The notes below the pieces were generated by a model. The model saw nothing but the letters and a program-made list of their open reading frames with translations, did not search any database and was not told the DNA's origin. Of a stretch of DNA of 30,825 bases, positions 1 through 11,310 are shown piece after piece. The DNA is from Nemertoderma westbladi (lineage: Eukaryota > Xenacoelomorpha > Nemertodermatida > Nemertodermatidae). The stretch is from assembly GCA_032718475.1 (NCBI GenBank), contig JAUCBJ010003842.1, positions 1 through 30,825 of the forward strand, given 5' to 3'. The translations under genes were made by a program, and so were the position numbers. Within the stretch, counting starts at the first letter, position 1. Every line of letters starts with the position of its first letter.

Positions 1-2
1 CG

Positions 3-1160
3 ATGTCCCAGGAACAACTTACGCGCGAAGCGGACTATAGAAAATTCACCGCTCGCTATACGAATCGTAATGGTACGTATATGGACTTCTTAACTACTGG
101 CCATCCTATCGATTTACATGATACGGACGATGTAGACACCCTAAAGGGAAATGGTTCTATTTAAATATCATACCCAGCGGAGTCGTAACGATAAACCGAG
201 AATAGATCACGAAAATTCTATTCGTAACAGACTGGGAAGCCGAACACGAACCAATATGCCTAGAATCTGAGGAGATTCAGCCTATCGCGCTCGGAACAGC
301 GACAACGATTACATCCTAGAATGGTATCAAGGTCCACAGTGTCTCACTGCGTACGATTATCGCCATGCCAACTATGTTTCTCGGCAACGTTGTCGGTTAT
401 GCGCATCGAGAGACCATGTTACGCCCATGGACACAAACGTCCGCTGTTCCTATTTCCACGAACAACCGGCGATGGAAATTTATTGAGCGTATTGCAGATT
501 TAATAATTTGCATATTTTTGCGGTTTGCCCTCAATTTATGACTCAATGTCACCACTGTCCACTAAAGGGACACGCCAGTTTCGATTGCCCTTTTAATCGC
601 GATTTGGAAAGCGTAGATGAAATGATCACACTACGTTACATTAGAGCTTGGGAAGCGAACGCTGATTTACATCGTGATTCGCGCCATCGCTATTATCCTG
701 GACGCGCTTACGAAGGAATTTATGCGTTCCATCCTTATCTATTCGCTTCTGTCGAACAGAAATCACGCATATCGAGTTACAGGAAGTATATCGACGGCCT
801 TACGAGTACCGAGCCCGCGAACGCGAGTTGGAAAGAACCATTAAACCAAGGAAGTTTCTAACTGCCTATGGTCCACCCACGGCCCTCATTCAGACCACTC
901 GTAAAGGACCCGTAAGAGCGGCTGTCTTGAAACGAGCTCTCAAAGCCGTTAGACCCCTCTCCCCCGACGTTGATGTCAATCAACTCGGCACTTCGACTGG
1001 CGGATACACCGACCATAATCCTATACCCTCTGATGCAATCATGTTGCACCCTTCACCCAGGAGTTATAGCCCTCCTTGTAAAGTGGCTCGCCCCAAAGAG
1101 AAAAAGACTCTGGCTAGCTTTAAAAAACTGCGTAAACGCCGTCCGCGCATGAAAGACTAA
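3..1160 (+). pseudogene. broken unrecognised coding region with CCHC zinc knuckle
   Basis: The segment is coding-like but split over frames. It opens with ATG at 3 (MSQEQLTREADYRKF...), continues after an apparent frameshift near 145 (KWFYLNIIPSGVVTI), and has in-frame stops near 200 and 320. The clearest piece is 508-861, which contains CHHCPLKGHASFDC, a CX2CX4HX4C zinc knuckle as found in nucleocapsid or Gag-like and other nucleic-acid-binding proteins. An overlapping open frame (828-1160) ends in a Lys/Arg-rich tail (KKLRKRRPRMKD), consistent with nucleic-acid binding. I do not recognise the family. A degraded retroelement gag or an endogenous virus-like gene is possible, but no protease, reverse transcriptase or capsid motif supports either. 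The zinc knuckle is seen directly; the link between frames is inferred. Confidence 0.4.
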
Positions 1161-2507
1161 CTGTTTAGAGTATTTTCGTATTTGAGAAACTGTGATTTTG
1201 TATATTTTATAGACTTAAATCCCATTTTCTGGGAGCGGTGTAAAAGCTTCTGTGGGATATAACTGGCCCCTTTGCTTCGCAATCCAGTTTCCCCCAGGCG
1301 CTGGAATACTCTAAAAAAGGTTCTCTGACTGTATATATATTCCCCTCGCCCGCAAGGTACCTTTACAGGTGTTTTAACGGACATAAAAGTAATTCTGCTA
1401 TATACGTGTTTTGGCGGACATGGTAAGGCAAAAAACCTGTAATGCATTAACCACCTTTCACAGCTTAGCCGTGATGATTCATATTACGACATCTAGCAGC
1501 TGAGTGCTGGCATGGAAACGGCCATTGGCCGCGTGGTTCTTTGTTTGGCTTGGGCCAATCAGGGCGGTTTTTCCTGTCGACGTGTAGCTTTCCTGCCGAT
1601 CATAAGGAGAGTGTTCTGTCTTACTGTGAGAGAGAGAGAGTTGTTACTTTTGTTGTTATTGCTGTCTAAGCCAGAAACACCGGCATTTTTTGGATAGATA
1701 CTGCTGTACCGTGAACTGCAGAACTGCTTGAATTATCGAAAGTATAAACTGTTACCGCTAATTGATCAATCTTAATTAACATACTCACTTGATTTAATTG
1801 CATTAATCATATTGTTTGTACTGTTATTTTACCGTCAGTTATTAATTGTAAATATTTGTTGATGGAAATATTGCTATTTGGATAATACGGATAAATCACC
1901 CAATTCCCAATTTTCTTGATAACACTACAGGTTAGAGAGACCGGCTATATATAACAATTGCGATTTATATTAATGTGGTGTGTATTGAATCCAATGTTAT
2001 TTAGCAGACCCTACGTGAGTCAATTACTGCTCTCTTTATGTGTGATCAAATGTACTGACTGTCGGCAGAATAGTGTGTATGATTGTGATTGGTAACAAAG
2101 TATTTCCTAAAGAATACGTTTTATACTTTAATCAGCAGCAGTATCGTTGCGTTTTAGTATAAGTCTTAGTTCTGTTTAAATAGATAAAGCGCCACGTCCT
2201 AAAGGAACTGTTAATATTTCCCGAAAGCCAATAATACCTGTCAGAGATTAATTATTAACGATCTATCGAATAATACATTAGGTATACACTGCAACCTTAC
2301 ACTGTAATAATCCAATTCAAGCATCCGAATTCAGTCTCCCGGGTGTAGATCCATCGGGTGAATGATCGCGCATGGGCTGACTTCGGCTAATGTTTTGCGT
2401 ATTAGCATAAATTATTGTCGTATGCTAAAGTGGTTTTAATTAACTAAAAGACATATAAATTTTGGCAGGTTAAACTGCTAAAGGTCTTCGAAAGCGCGAA
2501 CAGTCAC
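1161..2507. other. no gene seen
   Basis: Only short AT-rich open frames without recognisable domains. There is a short GA run near 1630 and a CCAAT-type motif (GGGCCAATCAGG) near 1553. I see no tRNA, no clear LTR and no convincing exon. It may be the flank or LTR of the relic at 3-1160, but no second copy is present to test that. Confidence 0.5.
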
Positions 2508-3332
2508 CTTGTTTCTTGCGTTATGCGGGTTTGTGATGGTTCTTAATTCAATGGAAGCAGTAAAAATTTCATAGGAGTTCTCAAACTTGTATTTTTCGCC
2601 GTTGGGTGAAAATTGTTGTGCCAGCACCAAATTTTGGAAAATATGCAAATTGATCAGTAGATAGTTTCACCTTGTTTCTTGCGTTATACGGGTTTATGAG
2701 GGTCCTGAATCCGATGGAATCAATAAAAACAGCACTGGACATCGCAAACTTGTACTTTTTGGAGATGGGTACGAAATTTGGTGCTAGCACCAAAATTTGC
2801 CAAATTACGCCGAAAAATACAAGTAGCAATGATCTGGCATATTTGAAATGTATTCCATTAGAATCAGCGCCCTCGAAAACCTGAAAATGTGAATTTATAG
2901 CATCGTATAAGTGAATTAATAATTTTGTGTTCTAACTGAAAAGTGCTGGTTACTTGTTTTTTTCATTTTTTTCCTACGCAGAGAGGTCTAAACAGCCATT
3001 TATAGTAATCATATCATTTTTAAATATTTTCCAATGTATTTTGCACCCCAGAAAACCTGTATTGAAAAATAATTAGCCGAAAATGTAACTTTCAAATTTT
3101 GTGAAAATTGTGCACTACTTGTAATTTTGGTGCTGCAATATAACCACCCCAGTACATTTTTTCGAAATTTTTTTTTTTCGGTCGGATCCAGGCAAGTGAT
3201 ACCTACGTACAAACAAAAAAATCAGACGTTTTCGTAAATATTTGTAGATTTTAGAGGGAGGGGTCAATATGACCCCCCCCCCCCCCCCCGGTATTTGTAC
3301 AACATTTTATAGCCCGGTACTAATAGGGTTAA
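2508..3332 (-). mobile_element. truncated piggyBac-like MITE (poly(C) family)
   Basis: This is the reverse complement of the first half of the element at 17221-18774. Its outer end is at 3321-3332 (TAATAGGGTTAA), preceded by the CCCGGTACTA block and the subterminal GGTCAATATGACC followed by a C tract (3273-3289). Internally it carries two of the family's palindrome-centred units, with centres near 2621 and 2785. Homology stops near 2508 in the second unit, so the far end is missing. It has no coding capacity. The TTAA flank and CCCTA terminus fit piggyBac-type elements. The intact terminus abuts the RTE relic at 3333, which suggests insertion at a TTAA inside that relic. Confidence 0.7.
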
Positions 3333-3905
3333 GATAGCCTACAAAGTTAAAACCGAACAACCAACAACCGAAAACATTAACAAGGTTGAGAAAGCTAAGG
3401 ACGATCTTAAATTGGCCTACAACATCAGCCAGGAAAAGTACATACAGGATAAAACTGAAGCAATTACAACTGCTCACATACAGCAACAATCAAGACTTAC
3501 CTGGCAAACTGTAAATGAGGTATCTGGTCGGAAAAGTTGTGCAAAGGGGCGCCTCAAAGCCGATAGTCCTGAAGAACGTGTTGGGAAGTGGAAAAATCAC
3601 TTCAGCAACTTGCTTGGGCAGCCACCAAACATCGAGGTCAGCCCTACAAGGAAAATATATGACAAGACACTACCTATAGAAACAGGGGACTTCACACCTG
3701 CCGAACTCCAAAGAAGCATTAAAAGCATGTCCAATAATAAAGCGAGTGGATTAGATGAAATCCCAGCGGAGGTATGGAAAACCGGAGTGCTAAACAGACC
3801 ATTATTGAATGTTTGCAACTGGATGTTAAAAGGGGAAAAGCCACCACCAATTTAGACTAAAGGTCAACTAAAGCCTCTCCCCAAGAAAGGAGACTGATGA
3901 ATTAT
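3333..3905 (+). pseudogene. RTE-like LINE reverse transcriptase relic (N-terminal part)
   Basis: An open frame runs from the TTAA at 3329-3332 to a stop at 3855. Translation gives the linker and N-terminal RT region of RTE-type LINEs: LTWQTVNEVSGRKSCAKG, then ERVGKWKNHFSNLLGQPP, then the finger motif NNKASGLDEIPAEVWK. After the stop, the same frame continues as TKGQLKPLPKKGD, the conserved block that normally follows a Trp, so the TAG at 3853 looks like a nonsense mutation of that Trp codon. Two more stops follow directly. The palm (FADD) and later domains are absent, and the 5' side is cut by the TTAA element. It is a dead fragment. Confidence 0.85.
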
Positions 3906-4030
3906 TTCACTATAAGGTAGCATTTGTAGTTTAACTTTAACGTAAAAACTTTCGAAAATCCGACGTATTTTGATTTAGTTACAGTAATGTAATATGCCTA
4001 TTCATATTTGTACACATAAAACCCTTAGGT

Positions 4031-4108
4031 ACTCTCGTGGCGTAGTGGTCAGATGGTTAAGGCGTTGGTTACATTACATAGGTTACGAGTTCGAATCCCA
4101 GTCGGGAA
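4031..4108 (+). repeat. tRNA-derived SINE-like head
   Basis: It contains a pol III A-box-like TGGCGTAGTGG (4038-4048) and a B-box-like AGTTCGAATCC (4088-4098) 40 nt apart, with a GGTTAAGGCG segment typical of Ser/Leu-type tRNAs between them. The acceptor and anticodon stems do not pair well, so it is not a functional tRNA. A tRNA-derived SINE promoter is the best reading. The 3' body may extend into the downstream duplicated segment; no second copy is in the window. Confidence 0.6.
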
Positions 4109-4174
4109 ATTTGTATTTTGGGGCCATTTATTTTCGTGTGGTGCTAATTGGTAGGCCAATGAGAAGCGTACAGC

Positions 4175-4406
4175 GTAGCGAATGATGAGCCAGGCCAATC
4201 ATAGGGCATAAATTATCTTATTGCTCAAATGTGAGGCAGTGGAAAATTCTGTTAGGATTCCATGTCCCAGATTAGTGTAAGGGCCGGACTGCGTTGAACG
4301 ATGAGCTGGGCCAATCATAGAGCACGAAGCACTTCATTGCTCAATTGTGAAGCTGTGGAAAATTCTGTTTAGTTTCCATGTGCAATTTCTAGTATAAAAG
4401 GCCGGT
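4175..4406 (+). repeat. 116-bp tandem duplication with CCAAT/TATA-like motifs
   Basis: Two diverged copies of about 116 bp lie head to tail. Shared blocks are GATGAGC (4184 and 4300), GGCCAATCATAG, ATTGCTCAA and GTGGAAAATTCTGTT. Each copy has a CCAAT box, and the second ends with TATAAAAG (4393-4400). This resembles a pol II promoter, such as an LTR U3 or the 5' end of an element. No coding region follows within 2 kb, so promoter function is inference only. Confidence 0.5.
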
Positions 4407-6397
4407 TTGCCTTCGGTTATCACCTGATATCACGTTACGTTATCACTTACTCTTGCAAATTCCTAAATTGTTATTAGTTTATTTCGGTTTCTTGTTGAAA
4501 CTTTATTTGATAAATCCTTTTGTAAAACTGTAAATATACTGCAAATTCCTGACATGTTTTCTTTTGGTCCAACCTTGGGACAGCCGAACATCAGGGAGAT
4601 GGCAGCCTAGACCGTTAGGCCGTAAGCAACGCAGGGAAGAGATGTCCACAACACGCTAGCGCCCACATTGGATTGACTGCGCACCCCCTTTGCCCCTTCG
4701 AAATACTCCACTTGCTATGCAGCGCCCGCTTTGTGAGAAGGTAAGACTTTGTTCGACGCCCTTGCCCGCCGTAAGACCTATAGATCAGGGTAAGCGTGAC
4801 ACCGTACTGGACGCCGCAAATTTAGGATCAAATAATTATATCCAGACACCCCCCCCCCCCCCCCCTCTTGTCAGTCCTACGAACCCCTGGGTTAACCTGT
4901 ACTTCCTACAGGTGCGAACTATTGCCATTCGTCAGTACGCGAGTACATATTAGGTACGGACAGCATATGTTCCATAATTTAGTGAGTCGTAGCACTGACT
5001 GTTTGGTACCGGTTCGCTTTGTAAAACGTACATTAGTACCCCCCACCCCCCTGTCTGGAGTTAGCTATTTGATCAGGCAAGGAGCATTTCTGCTACCGGC
5101 ACACTGCTTGGCCTAGGGAGGTTTTATTAATATCCTACCGCGCCTTGCCACGTACTGATAGGTATTGCTGCTAACTACCGCAGCAACAAAGTTCTAGAAT
5201 TAAATTAGTATACCAGATCAGCTAACGTACGGTAGCGATTAACCCCTATTCTTATCTTACAACCAGAATCTGGTATTAGTGCCGATCACGGGTGTAGTTA
5301 CTAACACTGTGGTTGCCCATTGGGTTGTGGATAGGAAGGAGAGAGCTTTGACGTCATTCGTGAGTATAAAGTTCTACAAACGCGACTAGTTTATTTTAGT
5401 AGCTAGCGCACGGTATCATTTTAGTCAGAAAATCACTAAAACCTAGTAAAAGGAATTACACGAAATTGTTTTATTTGTAACACACCCACACACACACGCC
5501 CTAAAACATATTGCCCTTAAAGTTCTACTAGCTATAGCGTACTATACATTACTTTAGGTGGAAATTATTTGTATTTGTAAAATTAGGATCTGATTTAGTT
5601 GCGGCAAATAAGGAGTATTTCACTTTCGTTATTAAACTGTTGTTTGTCTGGACAACGGTATTGTTACATTTAGGCTTGACCTTTTCGACTGATTTCGTAC
5701 AGGGGGATCAGTTATCGTTACATTTAGGTACGACCCCTTTTCGACTGATTTAGGACTGTCAGTGTTGTTACGCTAGGTCTGTTAACCCACTAGCTCGTAT
5801 ATAAACCATATAAATCACACCGCGGCAAGTTACTGTATTTAGGACTGTCAGTGATAGTTAGGATTCGCTGCGCGGGGATTGTTTTCCCGTGAGTTTGGTC
5901 TGTTACGGTAACTGTACATCTGCCTCACCGGTTAGAGGACAGGTATCCTTCTGTCTAGTACGTAGGCATTAGACCCGCTCACGTACATAGGATAGATACA
6001 AGGCTCTGTTCCTCGCCAGTAGTCGTTTGTGTACTATATCTGTTTGTTTAGATATCCTGGACTGGGATTTGTTATCAGATACTGTACAAGCCCGTATACA
6101 TTACTAGAGTCTCATAGTAAGATACATCGTTACTAGGATCTGGTAAGCGGTATACTACTGGACCCTTACAGTTAATAATGTAATATTTCTTATCTTAATA
6201 ATAAGAAAATGAATATTACATATATATATTCCAATACACCCAACACCAGCAGAAATTGTTACTACATATTTATATATTTATCTGTTTACCATTAAGAAAT
6301 AATGTCGAATGACAGACCTGACCCGTTTAGTTTGATCTAGATAGTCTGGAGGACTTAAATGTTACTTACAATCACAAGTTATAGGGAATTCCGAGAG
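4407..6397. other. no gene; short internal repeats and hairpin
   Basis: No convincing ORF. Notable items: a 17-nt C run (4849-4865); a short CA run near 5485; repeated short blocks at 5664-5850 (GTTACATTTAGG twice, TTTTCGACTGATTT twice, TTTAGGACTGTCAGTG twice); and an imperfect hairpin at 6178-6221 (arms ATGTAATATT and AATATTACAT, inner arms CTTAT and ATAAG). The repeated blocks suggest an old duplicated non-coding unit, perhaps the untranslated part of an element. Confidence 0.5.
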
Positions 6398-7105
6398 TTA
6401 ACGATTAGTTGTGCAATAGTTGCCGTCACCAGTGAGGTCGACTGAGCGTGAGCACGTTGGGGAGCCGGAATGATTACTGTCGACTGTTGCACGATAGATC
6501 ACGTCATCGCCTTCCTGCGATCGCGTTGGGGATACAGGCGGTTGCTGATTAATAGGACGACCCGAAGGACGGCCGTGAGGGAGGTGATTAGTGGACTGGT
6601 TCCCATTATGCCTTGTTTGGTTAGACTTGGGAATGTCACGAGATTGCTGAAGGTAAGCAATGTCTTCCTGCGATGAGATTAATATCGGAATATCGTTCCG
6701 GTCTGCTGACATACGAACGTAAACAGAACCGTTGGTTGAATATGCCGCTGCAACTTTCTTGTTAGTCTTTAGCTTAAGAGCATCGCGCAGGAGAGTTGCC
6801 CTTAACAAGGTAAGATGATCAGATAAGTAAACACCTTCCGGAAGTTGTTTGCGGTTTCGGAAGGCAATGTGACGAGTAGAGTGCCCAATAAAGCGTATAA
6901 TTATTGGTCGACATTTGGTGCGGTCGTTCTTAGGTGGCCCTAGTCGATGGAATAGGTCAACCTCGTTTCGTGGGATTCCTAGTTTCTCTAGCAGCTCGTA
7001 AACTATACGGTTGGTATCCTCGACGGATCCCTCGTTAATTCCATGGAGAAGAACGTTGTGACGCTTCATGTATTGGTCCAATTTATCATTGGCGTCTATC
7101 AACCG
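6398..7105 (-). pseudogene. LINE ORF1 protein (L1/CR1-type RRM), 5'-truncated
   Basis: An uninterrupted frame of 234 codons. The N-terminal half matches the ORF1p RRM-like and C-terminal domains of non-LTR retrotransposons (transposase-22-like): RHNVLLHGINEG, then LLEKLGI..VDLFHRLG, RPIIIRFIGHSTRHIAF, LPEGVYLSDHLT. ORF1p is an RNA-binding chaperone that coats the element RNA. The C-terminal 80 residues are polar and rich in Ser, Asn and Pro. The upstream coiled-coil portion and a true ATG are missing: the frame hits a stop at the junction with the TTAA-element terminus near 7105 and the first start-like codon is TTG. No ORF2 is joined downstream (below 6398). The lack of stops suggests a fairly young fragment. 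Assignment to a LINE clade is uncertain. Confidence 0.8.
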
Positions 7106-7122
7106 TCATATTGATATCATAT

Positions 7123-7170
7123 TGAACCGGTCATATTGACCCCCCCCCCCCCCGGGTTTAATAGGGTTAA
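7123..7170 (+). mobile_element. right terminus of a poly(C) piggyBac-like element
   Basis: GGTCATATTGAC, a C tract (7140-7153), then GGGTTTAATAGGGTTAA. This is nearly identical to the right end of the complete element at 18740-18778. The body to the left is not the usual family interior but the LINE ORF1 fragment. Either the ORF1 fragment lies inside a rearranged element, or only the terminus survives. I see no matching left terminus; TTAACCCCTATT at 5239 is a weak candidate. Confidence 0.65.
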
Positions 7171-7398
7171 CCATGGAATACTAAATATGACTAAATATGA
7201 TAATATACTATATAAATATATACTAGTGATGCACGCAACAATTTAATCTCTGTTGCCATGGCAACGAGATCGATGACCACCAATTTTTTTTTCAAAATTT
7301 TTATTCATGCATCGAGTACAATAGATTAAAGCAATAAAAAGAATGACTCGTGAAATCGGACATCTATCTGGTTCCGTGTATATTTAGTATTCCATGGG
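7171..7398. mobile_element. 228-bp TTAA-flanked MITE
   Basis: The element is bounded by TTAA at 7167-7170 and 7399-7402. Left TIR is CCATGGAATACTAAATAT and right TIR is ATATTTAGTATTCCATGGG, which are inverted copies except for one extra G/C. The interior is AT-rich and non-coding. TTAA flanks plus a C-rich first base pair fit a non-autonomous piggyBac-like MITE, a different family from the poly(C) element it abuts; both use the same TTAA at 7167-7170. Confidence 0.75.
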
Positions 7399-7402
7399 TT
7401 AA

Positions 7403-7620
7403 CATTGTCATTACAGCATTTTCTGGGGAACTGGTCGTCCTTTATTTGTCTCGTGCACCAAGTCATCCCTAAGTATATCAGTTATCCATGTAATGCTATC
7501 CTTAACAAACCGATACCGTTGAATCAACTTAGAATCAGAAAATAAATCAAAAGGATGAAAAATATTCATGTAAATTTTCCCCTTTGGTTCCGCTCTAATA
7601 TCCACAAAGACGTCCATGTG
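7403..7620 (-). pseudogene. Harbinger-like transposase N-terminal fragment
   Basis: Translation of 7411-7617 gives FHPFDLFSDSKLIQRYRF, then KDSITWITDILRDDL and RPVPQKML. This is the N-terminal helical region of PIF/Harbinger (HARBI1-like) DDE transposases: F.D..LIRRFRF, then I..L.D.LR.DL, then P...L. The frame starts with ATG at 7617 and stops just before the TTAA MITE at 7402, so the catalytic DDE core is missing. About 69 codons remain of roughly 350 in the family. The MITE insertion may have cut it. A separate Myb/SANT ORF at 15395-15793 is the other protein that Harbinger elements typically encode. Confidence 0.7.
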
Positions 7621-7692
7621 ACAGCGTTAACACTTATCTTACAAATTTAGTACGCCTATCCTACAAATATGAAACATACTGTAATAATCAAA

Positions 7693-8004
7693 CACGAAGT
7701 GGGGCCTTCGCGCTTCACGTGACATAAATGTATGTTTGTCTCAATTCGAATTGTATGTAAAATCGAAGCAGATGTCCCCTTAATCACCTTACAACTTAGA
7801 GGCAGGCCACAAAAATTTCAAAAAATTTAAACTTTTGATGCCTACAAATTTTCAACTCGACAGCTTTAAAACCGTCAAAGTTATTAGCATGTCAAAATCG
7901 TAACGCCAGCAACGACAACAATAACTATTTGCAAAAATTGACCCGCCACGCTCCTAACAGTGTCAGTTCGCTAAGGTTCCGTCAACTGCGTGGCTCGCCT
8001 CATA
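7693..8004 (-). mobile_element. short Helentron/Pearl-like element lacking core repeats
   Basis: This is the reverse complement of the flanks of the element at 10785-12581. The hairpin CGAAG/CTTCG with loop TGGGGC is at 7695-7710, followed by TTCACGTG. At 7835-8004 it matches the left arm of the long copy, including ACAAATTTTCAAC, GTTATTAGCATGTCAAAATC and TGGCTCGCC. Where the long copy has 111 GTC triplets, this copy has only about 20 nt of degenerate CAACGACAAC (7906-7920), and the tandem core array is absent. The pair shows both ends of the family. Confidence 0.65.
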
Positions 8005-8478
8005 ACTGGACAAATACAGTACCACGAATAATGTACAGTAGATATTTTATCAGTATAATATAATATGTAGGCCTAACTACAGTATTTCTGCCTCTCCCAT
8101 AAAACAATTGTAGTGTAAAATAATGTTTAAAAAACAACTAGCTCTGTCTTAGATTCCAGACAATTTATCTTCCGCACATTTGCAACGGCAACAGAAGGCC
8201 AAAAAGACATGAGACATGTGTTTGGCGTCATCAAACATACTGTAGGCCAATAAGTTAGGCCTACATCTGTACATACAGTAGGTAATGTAACTACAGTAAA
8301 TAAACTACTTAGTCACATGTTGATGTAACTAGAAATATAAGTAACAGCTAATACTAACTTAAGTACGACTAAATTCTATGAATACCAGTTTAGTAACAAC
8401 TAGTACTAAGTACGTTAGTAATAAGTAGCACCAACTTCTCTGAATACCGAATTAGTACATTCACTTACTAACTGGACT
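8005..8478. other. no gene seen
   Basis: AT-rich sequence with many TACAGTA and ACTAGTA words and no ORF with a recognisable domain. Confidence 0.5.
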
Positions 8479-8904
8479 AACCCAGTTAAAAATGGTAATA
8501 TGTATCATATGTGAATTACATGTGTCATGTGGGAAACTTATGCCCAACAAAAATATATGCAGCAACATAATTTCAGCAAATAAGCAGAGGATGTGGTAAA
8601 GGCACACATTAAATCTCAGTTTCATGTAATTGTGATTGATATATTTAAAACATATGCCTTTGACACACAATAATTTGTGCATTAACATATCAGATACCCA
8701 TAAGATTAACATGTGCTACTGTAAACATGACAGAAAATTTATGGCGAGAATATGTGTGGAATTTGTGCAAAACATATGCCAGTCACAGCTTATGTTCTTC
8801 TGTACATATCTCTATTTTCCCACGCCTTCTCTCGTTTTAACCTAACGGTGTGTTTATTTGACTCAAACACTTTTATGCGTATGAAAATCATCACATTAGT
8901 TGCC

Positions 8905-9062
8905 TTAGATAGCTACAGTACGTCAATATATTAAGATAGCTAAGTCAATATAGTGAGATAGCTACGGCTACGTCAATATACTGAGATAGCTAAAGGTCGA
9001 TATTGTATTGAAATAGCTAAAAGTGGATATTGAAATAGCTACGTCAATATATAGCTACAGTA
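8905..9062 (+). repeat. minisatellite of about 22-28 bp units
   Basis: Six to seven variable units of the form GATAGCTA-(n)-GTCAATATA-(n)-TGA occur in tandem, for example GATAGCTAAGTCAATATAG, with units drifting towards AATAGCTA at the right. The array sits inside the candidate TIR element at 8479-10027. Confidence 0.75.
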
Positions 9063-9830
9063 CATCCTGCCGACACATTACGTTTTGCGTCCATTCCGAT
9101 AGTAGAGTACCTAAAATGAAATTACCATAATTAAAGCTATCCCAATGTCGTTTTTACAATTGTTTGATAATTCAAATTATTTACAACATAAGCCTATCAA
9201 CAAAGCATTTCGCAATTAGAATACTTTTCATATTGATATATTTTCTTTTGATGATGATATATTTTCTAAACTCAATCAAAGGAAAAAATAATGTAACCCT
9301 CTCAAGGGATACATTTTAGCAAAAAACATTATATCCTGTTTTTTAGCATTTTATACTGTGAACATAAATAAAAAATTGAAACGATCAAAAATTCAACTAG
9401 CGCAAAACACCAACCACCCCCCTTCTCCCCACCCCTCCCTCCACCACCCCCGACTTAAATTGCAAAAAACTTAAATTATTGGATAGATGTATGGTTTATA
9501 ATTATATATTAAACAGTTCTACAATGTACTATTTTTAGTAAATTCATACTTATGAATTATCTAATATAGTTGAAAAGAAGATCAATTATATCGATTTTAA
9601 TATTCGAAGTAATATTTTTTGATCGTCGCTGAAAGTTATATAGGATACTCCTCAGTCTTAATGAATTATATATTTTCATATGTACTCAAGCGATTAGATC
9701 ACAGTATGTATAGAGTATAGTAAGTGTAGGGCCGTAGGGTGTAGACATAGACATAAGATAAGGTAGGCTAACCCCCACCCCCTCTCTCTCAATCACAGCA
9801 TGCACTAGGAACGCCCTGTGATTGGATAAA
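9063..9830. other. no gene seen
   Basis: Very AT-rich sequence with a C-rich stretch at 9411-9452. No ORF, RNA gene or repeat that I can support beyond the enclosing candidate element. Confidence 0.5.
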
Positions 9831-10027
9831 CTGTCTCAGCGTACATTGTTTGCTGGGATGCACAGCACATGCATACGTGCAACCACTGTGTTTATAATTT
9901 TTGGACCATATATGCTTAGACATATGCACTGCATATGTGTCTGGACTGTTTCATTTCGATGTATGCCACATTTGTGTAAAATATTTATGCAGCCACATAT
10001 GATGCACATAGTTGTTTTTAACTGGGA

Positions 10028-10784
10028 AGTTCCTAGTTAATCATAATTATGAATACCACCCCTGGAGCCAAGATGCATTTTCATGCAGCAAATTATTTTT
10101 AATTCGTTGAATTAGGTTAAGCTACACATAAAGAAATAATTTCCAATATTGAAGTTTCAGATAAATACAGTAATAATCATTGTTCTGACTGTTTAGGTGA
10201 AAGAAAGTCTTAGCGCGCAAGTATTCTTGACCCGAAAATTGAGATAGATCCTTAGTCGACACAACAGCTGCTTTTTTATGGGCGGATCTGGACATGGCTA
10301 TTGACCCTTTGAAAACTGCCACCGGAAAAATAGACAAACGTCAGTATGCGGGCAAAACCGTGGCAAAAACAAAATAGATACTGTACATTAAAAATAAAGA
10401 ATTACCGGTAATCATGTTTTGTTAAGGGCATAACGAAGCTACATACAGTATTATATTGCTTACTGCTCCATACCGGTACCCTTAAAAGATAATTGAACAT
10501 TGAGATACAATTAGATGGGATTTGCGTCACGGTACCATTGGCATATCGCACCTAGTCACTAGTAGTGGCTAGTATACTTTTATACTTTGTTACTGTAACT
10601 GCATATTTCACCTTTTGGGGTTTTAGGTGACCTGTATTTCCAGAGGGAACATTTTTAAGGTTCCCCCTTCTTATTTAACTACTGGTGAATTGCTGTAGTG
10701 TGGCTAATTTATCAGACTACTACTGTACAGTCAGCAAGTAATTCGGGGCAGATGATAAAAACAATTTGACATGGCATGTAATCT
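10028..10784. other. no gene seen
   Basis: It holds a 71-codon minus-strand open frame (10122-10337) without a recognisable domain or homologous neighbour, plus several GTACC/ACCGGTA words. I would not annotate a gene. Confidence 0.45.
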
Positions 10785-10860
10785 GTGGGGCGAGCCACGA
10801 AGTTGGCGGAGCCTTAGCGAATTGACACTGTTAGGGGGTGGGTCAATTTATGCAAATAGT

Positions 10861-11193
<333 letters not shown>

Positions 11194-11310
11194 TACGATT
11201 TTGACATGCTAATAACTTTGTCGGATTTAAAACTGCCAAGTTGAAAATTTGTAGGTATCAATATGAGCAAAAGTTGAGATTTTTGAGAGACTTTCAGACA
11301 CCATCAGTGC

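Larger units (their letters stand above)
8479..10027. mobile_element. candidate TIR element with CATATG-rich subtermini
   Basis: The left end CCCAGTTAAAAA (8479-8490) is inverted at TTTTTAACTGGG (10016-10027). Inside these, TATGTATCATATGTG on the left matches the reverse complement of CACATATGATGCACATA on the right, giving imperfect TIRs of about 35 bp. Both subterminal zones (8500-8800 and 9840-10010) are packed with CATATG/ATATGC words that could be transposase-binding sites. The flanks do not show an obvious target duplication, so the ends could belong to two fragments rather than one element. No transposase is encoded. Confidence 0.4.

Noticed and set aside
2672-2884. Small proteins in the poly(C) element (also 17723-18180)
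   Set aside because: Open frames arise from the repeated non-coding units, occur in both orientations and lack any domain.
4031-4108. Functional tRNA gene
   Set aside because: A and B boxes are present, but acceptor and anticodon stems do not pair; a SINE head is more likely.
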